A DNA stretch of 64,000 bases, taken from assembly GCA_022710975.1 (NCBI GenBank), contig JAKLGA010000001.1, forward strand, positions 1-64,000, read 5' to 3'. Shown piece after piece: positions 1-8,165 of the stretch (its first letter is position 1; each line of letters starts with the position of its first letter). Made by a program: the position numbers and the translations under genes. A model generated the notes under the pieces. The model saw only the letters and a list, made by a program, of their open reading frames with translations. It did not search any database and had not been told where the DNA came from. The DNA comes from Myxococcota bacterium (lineage in GTDB: Bacteria; Myxococcota; B64-G9).

Positions 1-189
1 CTGGTCCACGTGGGTCACCGCCACCCGGTCCTGGATCTTCACCTCGGCCCGGTGGTACTTGATGGCCAGCGGCGGGATGCTGCCGTCGGTCGGCACCAGC
101 AGGCCGGTGGCCGAGGCCGGGCCGGCCGCCAACGCCAGACAACTGCTCACGATTCCGCCCAAGAGAAGCCGTCCTACCCTGGAATGCAT
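1..189 (-). CDS. VIT-domain secreted protein, N-terminal fragment (cut by window edge)
   Basis: The reverse strand reads open from an ATG at 189 to the window edge (63 codons). A GGAGG ribosome-binding site lies just upstream. The product starts with a signal peptide (LLLGGIVSSCLALAAGPASA) and continues LLVPTDGSIPPLAIKYHR then EVKIQDRVAVTHVDQ. That last stretch resembles the first strands of a VIT (vault/inter-alpha-trypsin) domain, which is usually followed by a von Willebrand A domain in secreted or surface proteins. Only the beginning is visible, so the VWA part is expected but not seen. It is divergent from the gene at 338. Confidence 0.7.
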   Translation of the reverse strand, partial: MHSRVGRLLLGGIVSSCLALAAGPASATGLLVPTDGSIPPLAIKYHRAEVKIQDRVAVTHVDQ

Positions 190-255
190 GTCGCTCTCCC
201 TCCTTGGATTGCGCCTCACCCCGGTTACCAACGCATCAGGCTCGCGGAAGATCTG

Positions 256-284
256 TTGATCCGTATCACGCACTGGGCTAACCA
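256..284 (+). promoter_or_regulatory. Candidate sigma-70 promoter for the 338-2184 gene pair
   Basis: TTGATC at 256-261 and TAACCA at 279-284 are separated by exactly 17 bp. They sit about 50 bp upstream of the start at 338, inside the 148-bp divergent intergenic region. Inferred from consensus only. Confidence 0.5.
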
Positions 285-337
285 GGAAGCATCCGGGTCG
301 TGACCCCGTCCAAGGGGCAGGCCCGAGGAGGAACCGC

Positions 338-1213
338 ATGGCGCCGCTCCGCTCCGCTGCCGCCCTCGCCCTCGCGCTCGTCTGCCTGGCCCCCCGGCCC
401 GCGCCGGCCCAGCCCGCCAGGCCGGCCGTGGAGCTCCGCTACCGGTTCCAGCCCGGGGGGGTCAGCGCCTACCGGCTCTCGGCGGAGCAGAAGCTCGAGG
501 TGGGCACCAGCCTGACGGCCGGCGAGACCCAGAAGTTCAGCAACCGCCTCACGGTGGACACCCGGCAGACGGTGCTCTCGGCCGGCCCCGAGGGGGCGGT
601 GGTCGAGTACGGGTTCGGCGCCCCCCGGGCCACCGCGACGCTGCAGGGGCTGGAGGTGCCCGTGGCCGGGCTGGACGACCTGCCGCGGCTGAAGTTCAAC
701 CTGCGCGTCAGCGAGCGCGGACAGGTGTCCGCGGTCGAGGCGCTGGTCGCCCCCGAGCTGTCCCCCGAGGTCCAGCGCCTGGCCGCGGAGCTGAAGAAGA
801 ACTTCATCCAGAACGCCATCGTCTTCCCCGAGCGAGCGCTGGCGCCGGGCGAGAGCTGGACCGAGGAGCGCTCGCTGCCCTCCGGGTTGCCCGGGACCGA
901 GGGGCTGAGCCTGGCGCTCAAGGCCACCTACACCCTGCGCGGGCTGGAGAAGGTCCAGGGCCGCGCCTGCGCCCGCATCGACAGCCAGGTGCTGATGGGC
1001 ATCAAGGGCCGGTTGGTGAAGAACGGGCTGCCGGTGGAGGCGGACCTCCAGGGCCGCGGCCAGGGCCAGGCCTGCTTCTCCCTGGAGGAGGGGCGCATGC
1101 TGCGCACCCAGGCCAGCCTGGGCATGGCGGGCACGCTCGAGGCCAGCCAGGCCGGGCAGTCGGCCGTGACCACCCTCAAGCTGGAGGCCAGCCTGACCCA
1201 GGAGCTCCGGTGA
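338..1213 (+). CDS. Secreted protein of unknown function (DUF6263-like)
   Basis: This encodes 291 residues from an ATG preceded by GAGGAGG. A signal peptide covers about residues 1-25, ending APAQPA. The mature part is mostly beta-rich, with an R-Y-x-F-x-P-G start and a later 'APGESW' motif. That layout is seen in DUF6263-type periplasmic proteins that measure or bind something through a lipocalin-like fold; this family link is tentative. The stop overlaps the GTG start of the next gene (GTGA), so the two are translationally coupled. I cannot assign a function. Confidence 0.75.
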   Translation: MAPLRSAAALALALVCLAPRPAPAQPARPAVELRYRFQPGGVSAYRLSAEQKLEVGTSLTAGETQKFSNRLTVDTRQTVLSAGPEGAVVEYGFGAPRATATLQGLEVPVAGLDDLPRLKFNLRVSERGQVSAVEALVAPELSPEVQRLAAELKKNFIQNAIVFPERALAPGESWTEERSLPSGLPGTEGLSLALKATYTLRGLEKVQGRACARIDSQVLMGIKGRLVKNGLPVEADLQGRGQGQACFSLEEGRMLRTQASLGMAGTLEASQAGQSAVTTLKLEASLTQELR

Positions 1214-2184
1214 GCCGCCTGACGACCAGCCTGTGGATCGCGGCGTGGCTCTGGGCCGCGGCCGCGCTCGCGGCGGCTCCCGCGCGCGCGCAGGACGCCG
1301 GGGCGTGGGTCCAGCCGGCGGCCGGGGAGCGGGCCAGCTACTGGCTGCGGCTCGAGCTGGTGCTGGACGTGGTCCCGCCCCGGCCGGAGCTGCCGCCGAT
1401 GGGCGCCGAGGGGCTCGAGCCCCGGGGCGGCGCCGAGCGCGGCCTGCCGGACTTCGTCGTCGAGGGCCAGCGCGTCCGCCGCACGCTCGAGGCGCGGCTG
1501 GAGCTCGTGGCCGACGCGCGCGGCCGACTGCTCGGGCGCCTGAGCGAGGCGCGGCTCGAGCAGAGCCTGGGCGCCAGCGAGCTCTACCCCGTGGGCGTCG
1601 AGCACCTGGGACGGGTGGGGCTGGTGCTCGACCTCGCGGCGGGCGCCCCGCGCGGCTCGGCCGGGCTGGAGCTGGCCTCGGCCACGGACGCCTCCACCTG
1701 GGGCCCGGTGGCCGATCTGGTGGAGGCCCTGCGCACCGCGCTCGCGCTGGCCTGGCCGGCCGCACCGCCGGACGGGGAGCGCGCGCCGGGCGGGAGCTGG
1801 CAGCTCGAGGGCAGCTACCTGGCCGCCCTGCAGGGGGTGGAGGGCCTGCGGGTCGGGGTGCGCGCGGAGCACCGGCTGGAGGCCGGGCCCGGGCCGCGGG
1901 AGGGGGCGCTCCTGCGCCAGCGGCTCCAGGTGGCGCACGAGGGCATGCTGGGCGGCACCCAGGAGCTCATCCAGCTCGTGGCGGACGGGGACGGCGAGGC
2001 CGAGCAGCGCCTGCAGCCGGGCGGCCCCTGGCCTACCCGGACCGCGCTCCGCCTGAGGCTCCACCTGCGCCAGCGCAGGCCCCACGGCCCGGACGCGGCC
2101 GCCGTGTTGCACGAGTGCGTGCAGGAGCTCCGCCTGACGCTCGAGGCGGCTCAGCTGCCCGGGCGCAGGGCCACCAGCAAGTGA
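1210..2184 (+). CDS. Secreted protein of unknown function, coupled to the preceding gene
   Basis: This encodes 324 residues from a GTG that overlaps the previous stop (GTGA). An N-terminal hydrophobic stretch (SLWIAAWLWAAAALAAAPARA) is a clear signal peptide. The rest is charged, alternating and probably beta-rich, and repeats the general pattern of the upstream protein (a 'PGGSW' turn in the middle). It may be a diverged paralogue. Its 3' end overlaps the convergent anti-sigma gene by 34 bp, which is unusual but both frames look genuinely coding. No recognised domain. Confidence 0.65.
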   Translation: MSRLTTSLWIAAWLWAAAALAAAPARAQDAGAWVQPAAGERASYWLRLELVLDVVPPRPELPPMGAEGLEPRGGAERGLPDFVVEGQRVRRTLEARLELVADARGRLLGRLSEARLEQSLGASELYPVGVEHLGRVGLVLDLAAGAPRGSAGLELASATDASTWGPVADLVEALRTALALAWPAAPPDGERAPGGSWQLEGSYLAALQGVEGLRVGVRAEHRLEAGPGPREGALLRQRLQVAHEGMLGGTQELIQLVADGDGEAEQRLQPGGPWPTRTALRLRLHLRQRRPHGPDAAAVLHECVQELRLTLEAAQLPGRRATSK

Positions 2185-2804
2185 ACCAGGCCGTCCGGCC
2201 CGACCCGGGGCGCCTCCCGGGTCAGGCCCGCGACGGCGCCGGCCGCCCGCCGGAACTCGGCCCAGCGGGCCGCGGGCAGCTCGAGATCCACCTCCAGGGA
2301 CGCCCCGCCGAGCGCGCTCCCGGGCGGGACCAGGCGCCCGTCCGCGCGCACCGCGCCGCCCACCGCCCAGCTCGCCTCGGCCAGCGTCTGGAGCGCCGCG
2401 GGCTGGGCGAGCTGCAGCACGGGCGGCGGGGCCTCCTCCACCAGCAGCGCGATCTGCTTCTGCATCAGCAGCACCAGCACCAGCAGGGCGCCCACCGCGG
2501 CCAGCACCACCGCCAGCGCCATGGTCGAGCTGAAGTTCATCCCGGCCGGGCCCTGGCGCCGCCGGCGGCGGGCGGCCAGCAGCCCGGCCTGCGCGGCCCG
2601 CCGCCGGAGCCGGCTGGCGAACTGGGGCGGCGCCTCCACCCTGGGCAGCCCGCGCACCGCCCGCAGCGTGCGCTCGAGCAGCGCCAGGCTGTCGCGGCAC
2701 TCCGCGCAGGTCGCCAGGTGGGCCTCCAGCCCGGCCTTCAGCTCGGGCGGGAGGCTCTCCTCGAGCAGCTCGGACAGGTGCAACTGGGCGGTATCGTGCT
2801 CCAT
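2151..2804 (-). CDS. Anti-sigma factor with zf-HC2 zinc finger and one membrane helix
   Basis: This encodes 217 residues. The N-terminal domain carries the ZAS signature HLATCAECRDSL (H-x3-C-x2-C, residues about 31-42), which binds the cognate ECF sigma factor. A basic linker is followed by one transmembrane helix (MALAVVLAAVGALLVLVLLM, about residues 90-110) and a periplasmic domain of about 100 residues that may act as sensor. Translation from the ATG at 2804 starts 9 nt after the sigma-factor stop. A GTG at 2816 would overlap that stop and is an alternative. Its position directly after the sigma gene supports the pairing. Confidence 0.88.
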   Translation of the reverse strand: MEHDTAQLHLSELLEESLPPELKAGLEAHLATCAECRDSLALLERTLRAVRGLPRVEAPPQFASRLRRRAAQAGLLAARRRRRQGPAGMNFSSTMALAVVLAAVGALLVLVLLMQKQIALLVEEAPPPVLQLAQPAALQTLAEASWAVGGAVRADGRLVPPGSALGGASLEVDLELPAARWAEFRRAAGAVAGLTREAPRVGPDGLVHLLVALRPGS

Positions 2805-2812
2805 GGCCACGC

Positions 2813-3421
2813 TCACGTATCTTTGAGATGGGGCGCCATGCGGCGCGCCAGCTCCATGCGCGCGCGGTGCAACCTGCTCTTCACCGTGCCCTCGGCCAGG
2901 CCGGTGATGTCCTGGATCTCCTCGTAGGTGAGCTGCTCGAGGTCCCGCAGCACGACCAGCTCGCGGTGGTCCTCGCTCATCCCGGCCAACTCCTGCAAGA
3001 CGCGGCTCTCGAGCTCGCGGCCCTCGATGGCGCGATCGGGGCGCTGGAGGCGGCTGCCGGCCACCGGATCGGCCAGCGACTCGCCGGCCAGGTCGGCCTG
3101 GCGGGTGTCCTCCAGCGGTTGCTGGCGCTCGTGCGCCCGGCGGCGCAGGAACTTCAGCCGGTTGAGGCAGTGGTTGCGGGTGATGCGGTAGATCCAGGTC
3201 GACAGCAGGCTCTCCTCGCGGAAGGTCTGGATGTTCCTGAAGACGCTGATGAAGACCTCCTGGGCCAGGTCCTCGGCCTCGGCCCGGTCGGCCAGCATGC
3301 GCAGGCACAGGCCGTAGACCCGGTGCTGGTGCAGCCGCACCAGCAGCTCGAACGCGGCCTCCTCGCCGCGCTTGAGCGCGGACACGAGCCGGCGATCCTC
3401 TTCTCGGAGCTCCTCGGTCAC
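2813..3421 (-). CDS. ECF-family RNA polymerase sigma factor
   Basis: This encodes about 202 residues from the GTG at 3421. Region 2 contains LVSALKRGEEAAFELLVRLH and the core-binding DLAQEVFISVFRN. Region 4 contains the helix-turn-helix LTYEEIQDITGLAEGTVKSR followed by LHRARMELARRM. The size and two-domain layout are those of an extracytoplasmic-function sigma. The frame stays open to a TTG at 3460. I prefer 3421 because a candidate ECF promoter at 3472-3497 would leave the TTG practically leaderless, but neither start has a good Shine-Dalgarno. It forms an operon with the anti-sigma gene downstream. Confidence 0.9.
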   Translation of the reverse strand: MTEELREEDRRLVSALKRGEEAAFELLVRLHQHRVYGLCLRMLADRAEAEDLAQEVFISVFRNIQTFREESLLSTWIYRITRNHCLNRLKFLRRRAHERQQPLEDTRQADLAGESLADPVAGSRLQRPDRAIEGRELESRVLQELAGMSEDHRELVVLRDLEQLTYEEIQDITGLAEGTVKSRLHRARMELARRMAPHLKDT

Positions 3422-3471
3422 GGTGGCTGCATGGTACGTTTCCAGGGTCTGCTCCGTCAAACTTGTCGGTT

Positions 3472-3497
3472 GGACGCCGGGGGCACGGCCTGGTTCC
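3472..3497 (-). promoter_or_regulatory. Candidate autoregulatory ECF promoter
   Basis: On the reverse strand GGAACC (3497-3492) is followed after 15 bp by CGTCC (3476-3472). That is the usual GGAAC...CGTC form recognised by ECF sigma factors, and it lies immediately upstream of the sigma/anti-sigma operon. Positive autoregulation is inferred. Confidence 0.5.
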
Positions 3498-3589
3498 CGG
3501 CGCGCGGGAACGCGGCCGTGGGCCCCCGCGTTCAGCTGACGGGCCCGGAGGCGCGCCGATGGAGCCGGACCAGGACCGCGGATGGCCGC

Positions 3590-3618
3590 TTGACACCTCC
3601 AGGGGTGGCCCTTAACAT
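3590..3618 (+). promoter_or_regulatory. Sigma-70 type promoter of the S41 peptidase gene
   Basis: A perfect -35 TTGACA (3590-3595), a 17-bp spacer and TAACAT (3613-3618). The start codon at 3664 is about 45 bp downstream, with an AGGGAG ribosome-binding site between. Confidence 0.7.
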
Positions 3619-3663
3619 CCGCTGGTCGGGGCGGGTTTCGCTCGGCGTGACAGGGAGATAGAT

Positions 3664-6600
3664 ATGCGACGCTTTTCGCGGTTGGCGTGGTGGTTGGGGG
3701 GCGTCCTGGCGCTGGGCGCGGGAGCGGCGGGGGCGGCCGAGGGCAAGGGCGCCCAGCCGTCCTACGATCTGTCCCGCATGGAGGCCTTCAGCTGGACCAT
3801 CCTGCAGCTCAAGCAGGACTACGTGGATCCGACCCGGGTGGACCCGGAGAAGATGCTCCGGCGCACCCTCGAGGCCATCGAGCGCAACGTGGCCGAGGTC
3901 GAGATCCGCATCGAGGGCGGCGAGGCCGTGGTCCAGGTCGGCCCGCGCAAGGCCACCTTCAAGGTCGGCCAGCCCACCACGGTCTGGGAGCTGAACTACA
4001 ACCTGCAGCCGATCTTCCGCTTCATCGCCGAGAACCTGGAGCCCACGACCGACGCCAAGGACGTGGAGTACACGGCCATCAACGGCCTGCTGACCACCCT
4101 CGACCCGCACTCGAACCTGCTGCCGCCCGAGCTGTTCCGCGAGATGCAGCTCAAGACCACCGGCGAGTTCGGCGGCCTGGGCATCCGCATCTCTGTCCGC
4201 AAGGGCGCCCTGACCGTCATCTCCCCGCTGCCCGACTCGCCGGCCGCCCGCCTGGGGCTGAAATCCGGCGATCAGATCGTGCGCATCGAGGACCAGTCCA
4301 CGGTCAACATGCCCCTGGACGAGGCGGTCAACCTGCTGCGGGGGCCGGCCGGCTCCCCGGTCACCATCTGGGTCAAGCGCCAGGGCTGGACCGAGGCGCA
4401 CAAGTACGTGATCAACCGCGAGGTGATCCGGGTGCGCAGCATCGAGTCCCGCCTGCTGGCCGGCCAGGTGGGCTACATCCAGATCGTGGACTTCTCGCGC
4501 CACACGGGCGGCGACTTCCTGCGCCACCTGTCGGACCTGAAGAGCGAGGCCAAGGGGCTGCGCGGGCTGATCGTGGATCTGCGCAACAACGCCGGCGGCC
4601 TGCTCAAGGCGGCCGTGCAGGTGGCCGACCTGCTGCTCGACCGCGGCATCATCGTGGCCACGGTGGCCTACGGCGAGGACTCCACACCGGAGGACCGGGT
4701 GCAGAAGAGCCGCGAGGAGCAGCGCGCCAAGGAGGGCGACTCGGAGGTGGAGCTGCCCATCGTGGTGCTGGTCAACGACGGCAGCGCCTCGGCCTCCGAG
4801 ATCCTGGCCGGCGCGCTGAAGAACCTGGACCGCGCGGTGCTGGTCGGCGAGCAGACCTTCGGCAAGGGCACCGTGCAGATCCTCAACGAGCGCGTGCCGC
4901 CCTCGATCGAGGGCGCCTGCCTGAAGCTGACGGTGGCCGAGTACCTGATCCCGGGCGACGTGAGCATCCAGGAGGTCGGCGTGACCCCGGACGTGGCCCT
5001 GGTGCCCACGCTGCTGGAGGAGGACGGGGTGCGCATGCACGTGAAGCCCGTCAGCTTCCGCGAGGAGAACATCCCGGCCCACCTGAAGAAGCAGGCCGAC
5101 AAGGTGGCGCTGAAGCCGGCCTTCGAGATCCCCTTCCTGGACGATCCGCCCCCGAAGCTGGCCCCGGACGAGGAGCCGCCGCTCGAGGAGCCGGGCTTCA
5201 AGGAGGACTTCACCGTGCGCTTCGCCAAGGAGCTGCTGCTGCGGGTGAAGTCCCCGCGCGGCAGCGCCATGCTGGACGAGGCCGCCGCCTACCTGGCCGA
5301 GGTGAGCCAGGCCGAGCAGAAGAAGATGGTGGAGGCGCTGGCCAAGCTCAAGGTGGACTGGTCGGCCGGGGGCGGGGAGGGCGCCGCCGGGAGCGCCGGC
5401 TTCAAGCTGGGCGGCGAGGGCGTGGGCGGCGAGGGCCAGGCCCTGGCCGACAAGACCGTGCAGATGGAGCTCAGCGTGCGCAACACCGGCAGCGCCCCGT
5501 TCTACCGGCTGCGGGCCGAGTCGCGCTGCGAGAACCCGCTCTTCGACCGGCGCGAGTTCCTGTTCGGCCGGCTCGACCCCGGCCAGGAGCGCACCTGGAA
5601 GGTGCCGGTCAAGGTGCCGCTGGGCGTGTCCACCCGCACCGACGACCTGCGCTTCGACTTCTTCGCCGAGGGCAGCCCGGCGCCGGCCCGCATGGAGACG
5701 CTGGTGCGGACCCAGGGCGTGCCCAAGCCCTCCTTCGGCTACACCTACGCGGTGCGCGAGCGCGAGGGCAACGGCGACGGGCTGCTGCAGGCCGGGGAGA
5801 AGGCCGAGCTCGGCTTCACCGTCACCAACCTGGGCGAGGGCCTGGCCAAGGACGCGCGCGTCATGCTGCGCAACGAGTCGGGCAAGGATCTCTTCCTGGA
5901 GGCCGGCAGCGGCCGGGCCACCTTCGGCGAGCTCCCGCCCGGCGAGTCCCGCAGCCACGCCTTCTCCTTCCACGTCCCGGCCGAGGCCACCAGCGCGAGC
6001 CTGACCGTGGAGGTGGACATGTGGGACGCGGTGCTGGGCACGAACCACGTGGCGCGCCTCGAGCTGCCGCTCCTGCCGCCGGGCCTGGCCTCCAGCCCCG
6101 AGCCGGGCCGGGTGAAGGCGGCCGCGGACGGCGTCGAGGTGCGCGCGACCCCCGACGCCCAGGCGCCCGCGGTGGCCCGCCTGCGCAAGGGCGCGGTGCT
6201 GCAGGCCGATCGCCGGGCCGGGGACTGGCGCCGGGTGCAGCTCCCGGGCAAGGACGCCGGCAGCGGCTGGGTGCGCGCGGCCGAGCTGGCCAAGGCCGGC
6301 GCCAAGGCCCGGCTGGCGGGCCCGGAGGGGCTGCGGCCCTTCAGCCAGAGCACCCCGCCGGACATCCGGCTGGAGGCCCTGCCCGCCTACCTCGAGAGCG
6401 GCGACCGGGTGGTGCTGCGCGGGGTGATCGTCGACGAGGACCACGATCTGCGCGACGTGGCCGTGTGGGTGGGCTCGAAGAAGGTGTACCTGAAGCCCGG
6501 CTCCGAGTCGCGCGACCCGCGCCGCATGACCCTCGAGGTGCCGCTCACCCTCGAGCCGGGGCCCAACTTCGTGTCGGTCATCGCCCGCGAGGGCAGCCGC

Positions 6601-6699
6601 TACTCGTCCCAGCGCACCGTGGTGGTCACCCGCCCGGGCGGCCTGGACAGGCCCAAGAGCGCCGAGGACGAGGAGGACCCGTCCGCGCTGATGGAGTGA
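3664..6699 (+). CDS. Large S41-family (Ctp-type) serine peptidase with PDZ and SH3-like parts
   Basis: This encodes 1011 residues, more than twice the usual 400-450 of C-terminal processing peptidases. Order: signal peptide (1-25); N-terminal helical region; PDZ domain (about 165-255, with GGLGIRISVRKGALTVISP); S41 catalytic core. By alignment with E. coli Tsp, the catalytic serine is S376 in NDGSASASE and the general-base lysine is K401 in TFGKGT, 25 residues later as expected. After residue 500 come two beta-rich domains (about 590-815), an SH3-like segment (about 820-880, VRATPDAQAPAVARLRKG) and a final beta-domain. This layout recalls the myxobacterial 'MXAN_5808 family' serine peptidases. 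It is probably periplasmic and acts on envelope proteins; substrates are unknown. Confidence 0.9.
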   Translation: MRRFSRLAWWLGGVLALGAGAAGAAEGKGAQPSYDLSRMEAFSWTILQLKQDYVDPTRVDPEKMLRRTLEAIERNVAEVEIRIEGGEAVVQVGPRKATFKVGQPTTVWELNYNLQPIFRFIAENLEPTTDAKDVEYTAINGLLTTLDPHSNLLPPELFREMQLKTTGEFGGLGIRISVRKGALTVISPLPDSPAARLGLKSGDQIVRIEDQSTVNMPLDEAVNLLRGPAGSPVTIWVKRQGWTEAHKYVINREVIRVRSIESRLLAGQVGYIQIVDFSRHTGGDFLRHLSDLKSEAKGLRGLIVDLRNNAGGLLKAAVQVADLLLDRGIIVATVAYGEDSTPEDRVQKSREEQRAKEGDSEVELPIVVLVNDGSASASEILAGALKNLDRAVLVGEQTFGKGTVQILNERVPPSIEGACLKLTVAEYLIPGDVSIQEVGVTPDVALVPTLLEEDGVRMHVKPVSFREENIPAHLKKQADKVALKPAFEIPFLDDPPPKLAPDEEPPLEEPGFKEDFTVRFAKELLLRVKSPRGSAMLDEAAAYLAEVSQAEQKKMVEALAKLKVDWSAGGGEGAAGSAGFKLGGEGVGGEGQALADKTVQMELSVRNTGSAPFYRLRAESRCENPLFDRREFLFGRLDPGQERTWKVPVKVPLGVSTRTDDLRFDFFAEGSPAPARMETLVRTQGVPKPSFGYTYAVREREGNGDGLLQAGEKAELGFTVTNLGEGLAKDARVMLRNESGKDLFLEAGSGRATFGELPPGESRSHAFSFHVPAEATSASLTVEVDMWDAVLGTNHVARLELPLLPPGLASSPEPGRVKAAADGVEVRATPDAQAPAVARLRKGAVLQADRRAGDWRRVQLPGKDAGSGWVRAAELAKAGAKARLAGPEGLRPFSQSTPPDIRLEALPAYLESGDRVVLRGVIVDEDHDLRDVAVWVGSKKVYLKPGSESRDPRRMTLEVPLTLEPGPNFVSVIAREGSRYSSQRTVVVTRPGGLDRPKSAEDEEDPSALME

Positions 6700-6720
6700 C
6701 GGCCCCGCCCCCGATCGCAA

Positions 6721-6824
6721 CCAGACACCAGACACCAGGCACGGTGACGCCCTTGAACGGCCTGCTTCGTGCACCGTGCATGGTGCATCGTCCCTCGAAG
6801 CACCAAGCACTCAGCACCAAGCAC
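6721..6824 (-). repeat. Degenerate heptanucleotide array 3' of the aminotransferase gene
   Basis: Two blocks with strict 7-bp periodicity lie between convergent genes. In the sense of the minus-strand aminotransferase, 6824-6769 reads as eight heptads (GTGCTTG, GTGCTGA, GTGCTTG, GTGCTTC, GAGGGAC, GATGCAC, CATGCAC, GGTGCAC). The stretch 6741-6721 adds GTGCCTG, GTGTCTG and a GTCTG-type unit. It shares the GTGYNNG form with arrays at 22347, 37207 and 44865. Function unknown. Confidence 0.75.
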
Positions 6825-6829
6825 GATCC

Positions 6830-8020
6830 TCAACGCTTCGAGGTCGCCTCCTGGAAGGCCGCGCGCAGCGGCTCCAGGGCGCCCTCCACCTCGGCCATGC
6901 TGACGGAGTAGGACAGGCGCATGTGGCCGGTGCGGGCGAAGCCGCAGCCGGGCACGGCCAGCACCCGGTGCTTCTGGAGAATCCGGATGAAGGCCTGGTC
7001 GTCGGGGATGGGGGTCTGGGGGTACACGTAGAAGGCCCCCTGCGGCCGGGTGAACCGGTAGCCGATGTCCGCCAGGCCGGCGCACAGCCGGTCGCGCAGC
7101 GCCTGGTAGACGCCGATGTCCACCGCCGCGCTCTGCGTCTCCGCGGCCACCCGCTGGAAGAGCGCCGGCGCGTTCACGTAGCCGAGCGTGCGGTTGACGA
7201 AGGTGAGCGCGTCCGTGAGCTCGCGCCGATCCCGGTGCCGCGGGGAGATGGCCGCGTAGCCGATGCGCTCGCCGGCCAGGCCGAGGTCCTTGGAGTGCGA
7301 GGTCAGCAGCACCGTGTCCGGGTACGCGGCGAAGGGGTTGGGCGCCCTGGCCCCGTCGTACACCAGCTTGCGGTAGGGGTCGTCGGACAGCAGGGTGATC
7401 GTGTGGCCGGTCTTCTGCTCCCACGCCGCGAGCAGCGCGCCCAGCTCGGTCAGGCGCGCGGCGCTGTACATGCGGCCGGTGGGGTTGTTGGGCGAGTTGA
7501 TCAAGACCGCCTTGGTGCGCGGCCCGAACTGGGCCTCGAGGGAGGCCAGGTCGAGATCGAAGTCCGCGGCGCTCTCGGCCACCCGCAGCTCGCCGCCGTG
7601 GTTGTCCACGTAGAAGCGGTACTCGGGGAAGAAGGGCGCCACCACCACCACCTGATCGCCGGGATCGAGCAGCGACTTCAGCGCGATGTTCAGCGCCCCG
7701 GCCGCGCCGGTGGTCATGACGAGATCCGCGGCCTCGAAGGGCTCGGCGAACTCGTCCCGCAGGTAGGCGGCGATGCGCTCGCGGACCTCTGGGAAACCGG
7801 CGTTGGACATGTAGCGGTGCAGCCCCGGCTGGGGCTTCTCCAGCAGGCGGCGGATGGAGGCGTGCACCTGGGGCGGGGGCTCCAGGATGGGGTTGCCCAG
7901 GCTGAAGTCGAACACGTTCTCGGCCCCGAACTCCCGCCGCATCCGCACCCCCTCCTCGAACATCTTGCGGATGAAGGAGGCGTTCGTCATGAACTTCTGG
8001 ATCTTGGCGGAGATGGCCAT
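6830..8020 (-). CDS. Pyridoxal-phosphate aminotransferase, class I/II (aspartate/alanine type)
   Basis: This encodes 396 residues from the ATG at 8020 (MAISAKIQKFM); a longer upstream frame lacks support. Fold-type I landmarks are all present: TTGAAGALN at the cofactor phosphate site, the INSPNNPTGR loop, DDPYRKLVYD, and the Schiff-base lysine in SHSKDLGLAGERIGY. The C-terminal substrate-binding arginine is in MRLSYS. It belongs to the aspartate/alanine aminotransferase group, transferring amino groups between an amino acid and 2-oxoglutarate in the cytosol; exact substrate cannot be read off. It is divergent from metH, with 145 bp between them. Confidence 0.92.
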   Translation of the reverse strand: MAISAKIQKFMTNASFIRKMFEEGVRMRREFGAENVFDFSLGNPILEPPPQVHASIRRLLEKPQPGLHRYMSNAGFPEVRERIAAYLRDEFAEPFEAADLVMTTGAAGALNIALKSLLDPGDQVVVVAPFFPEYRFYVDNHGGELRVAESAADFDLDLASLEAQFGPRTKAVLINSPNNPTGRMYSAARLTELGALLAAWEQKTGHTITLLSDDPYRKLVYDGARAPNPFAAYPDTVLLTSHSKDLGLAGERIGYAAISPRHRDRRELTDALTFVNRTLGYVNAPALFQRVAAETQSAAVDIGVYQALRDRLCAGLADIGYRFTRPQGAFYVYPQTPIPDDQAFIRILQKHRVLAVPGCGFARTGHMRLSYSVSMAEVEGALEPLRAAFQEATSKR

Positions 8021-8117
8021 CCTTGCCTGTCCTTTCGCGTGTCGCGCACGCCTGGTTCCCTCATAGCCTCCGGCCGCAGGCGAGTCAACCCGGGCGAGGC
8101 CAGGGCGCGACCGCGCG

Positions 8118-8146
8118 TTGCCGGCGCCGGAATTCGGTGCTAGCTT
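8118..8146 (+). promoter_or_regulatory. Candidate promoter of the metH operon
   Basis: TTGCCG (8118-8123), 17 bp, TAGCTT (8141-8146), 20 bp before the metH ATG. The spacer contains no recognisable operator. No B12-box or other cobalamin riboswitch element is seen in the 145-bp gap. Confidence 0.45.
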
Positions 8147-8165
8147 GCCGCCTCGAGGAGGCGAG

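Noticed and set aside
8021-8165. Cobalamin or SAM riboswitch upstream of metH
   Set aside because: The 145-bp gap shows no B12-box or SAM-box core. A plain promoter fits the space.
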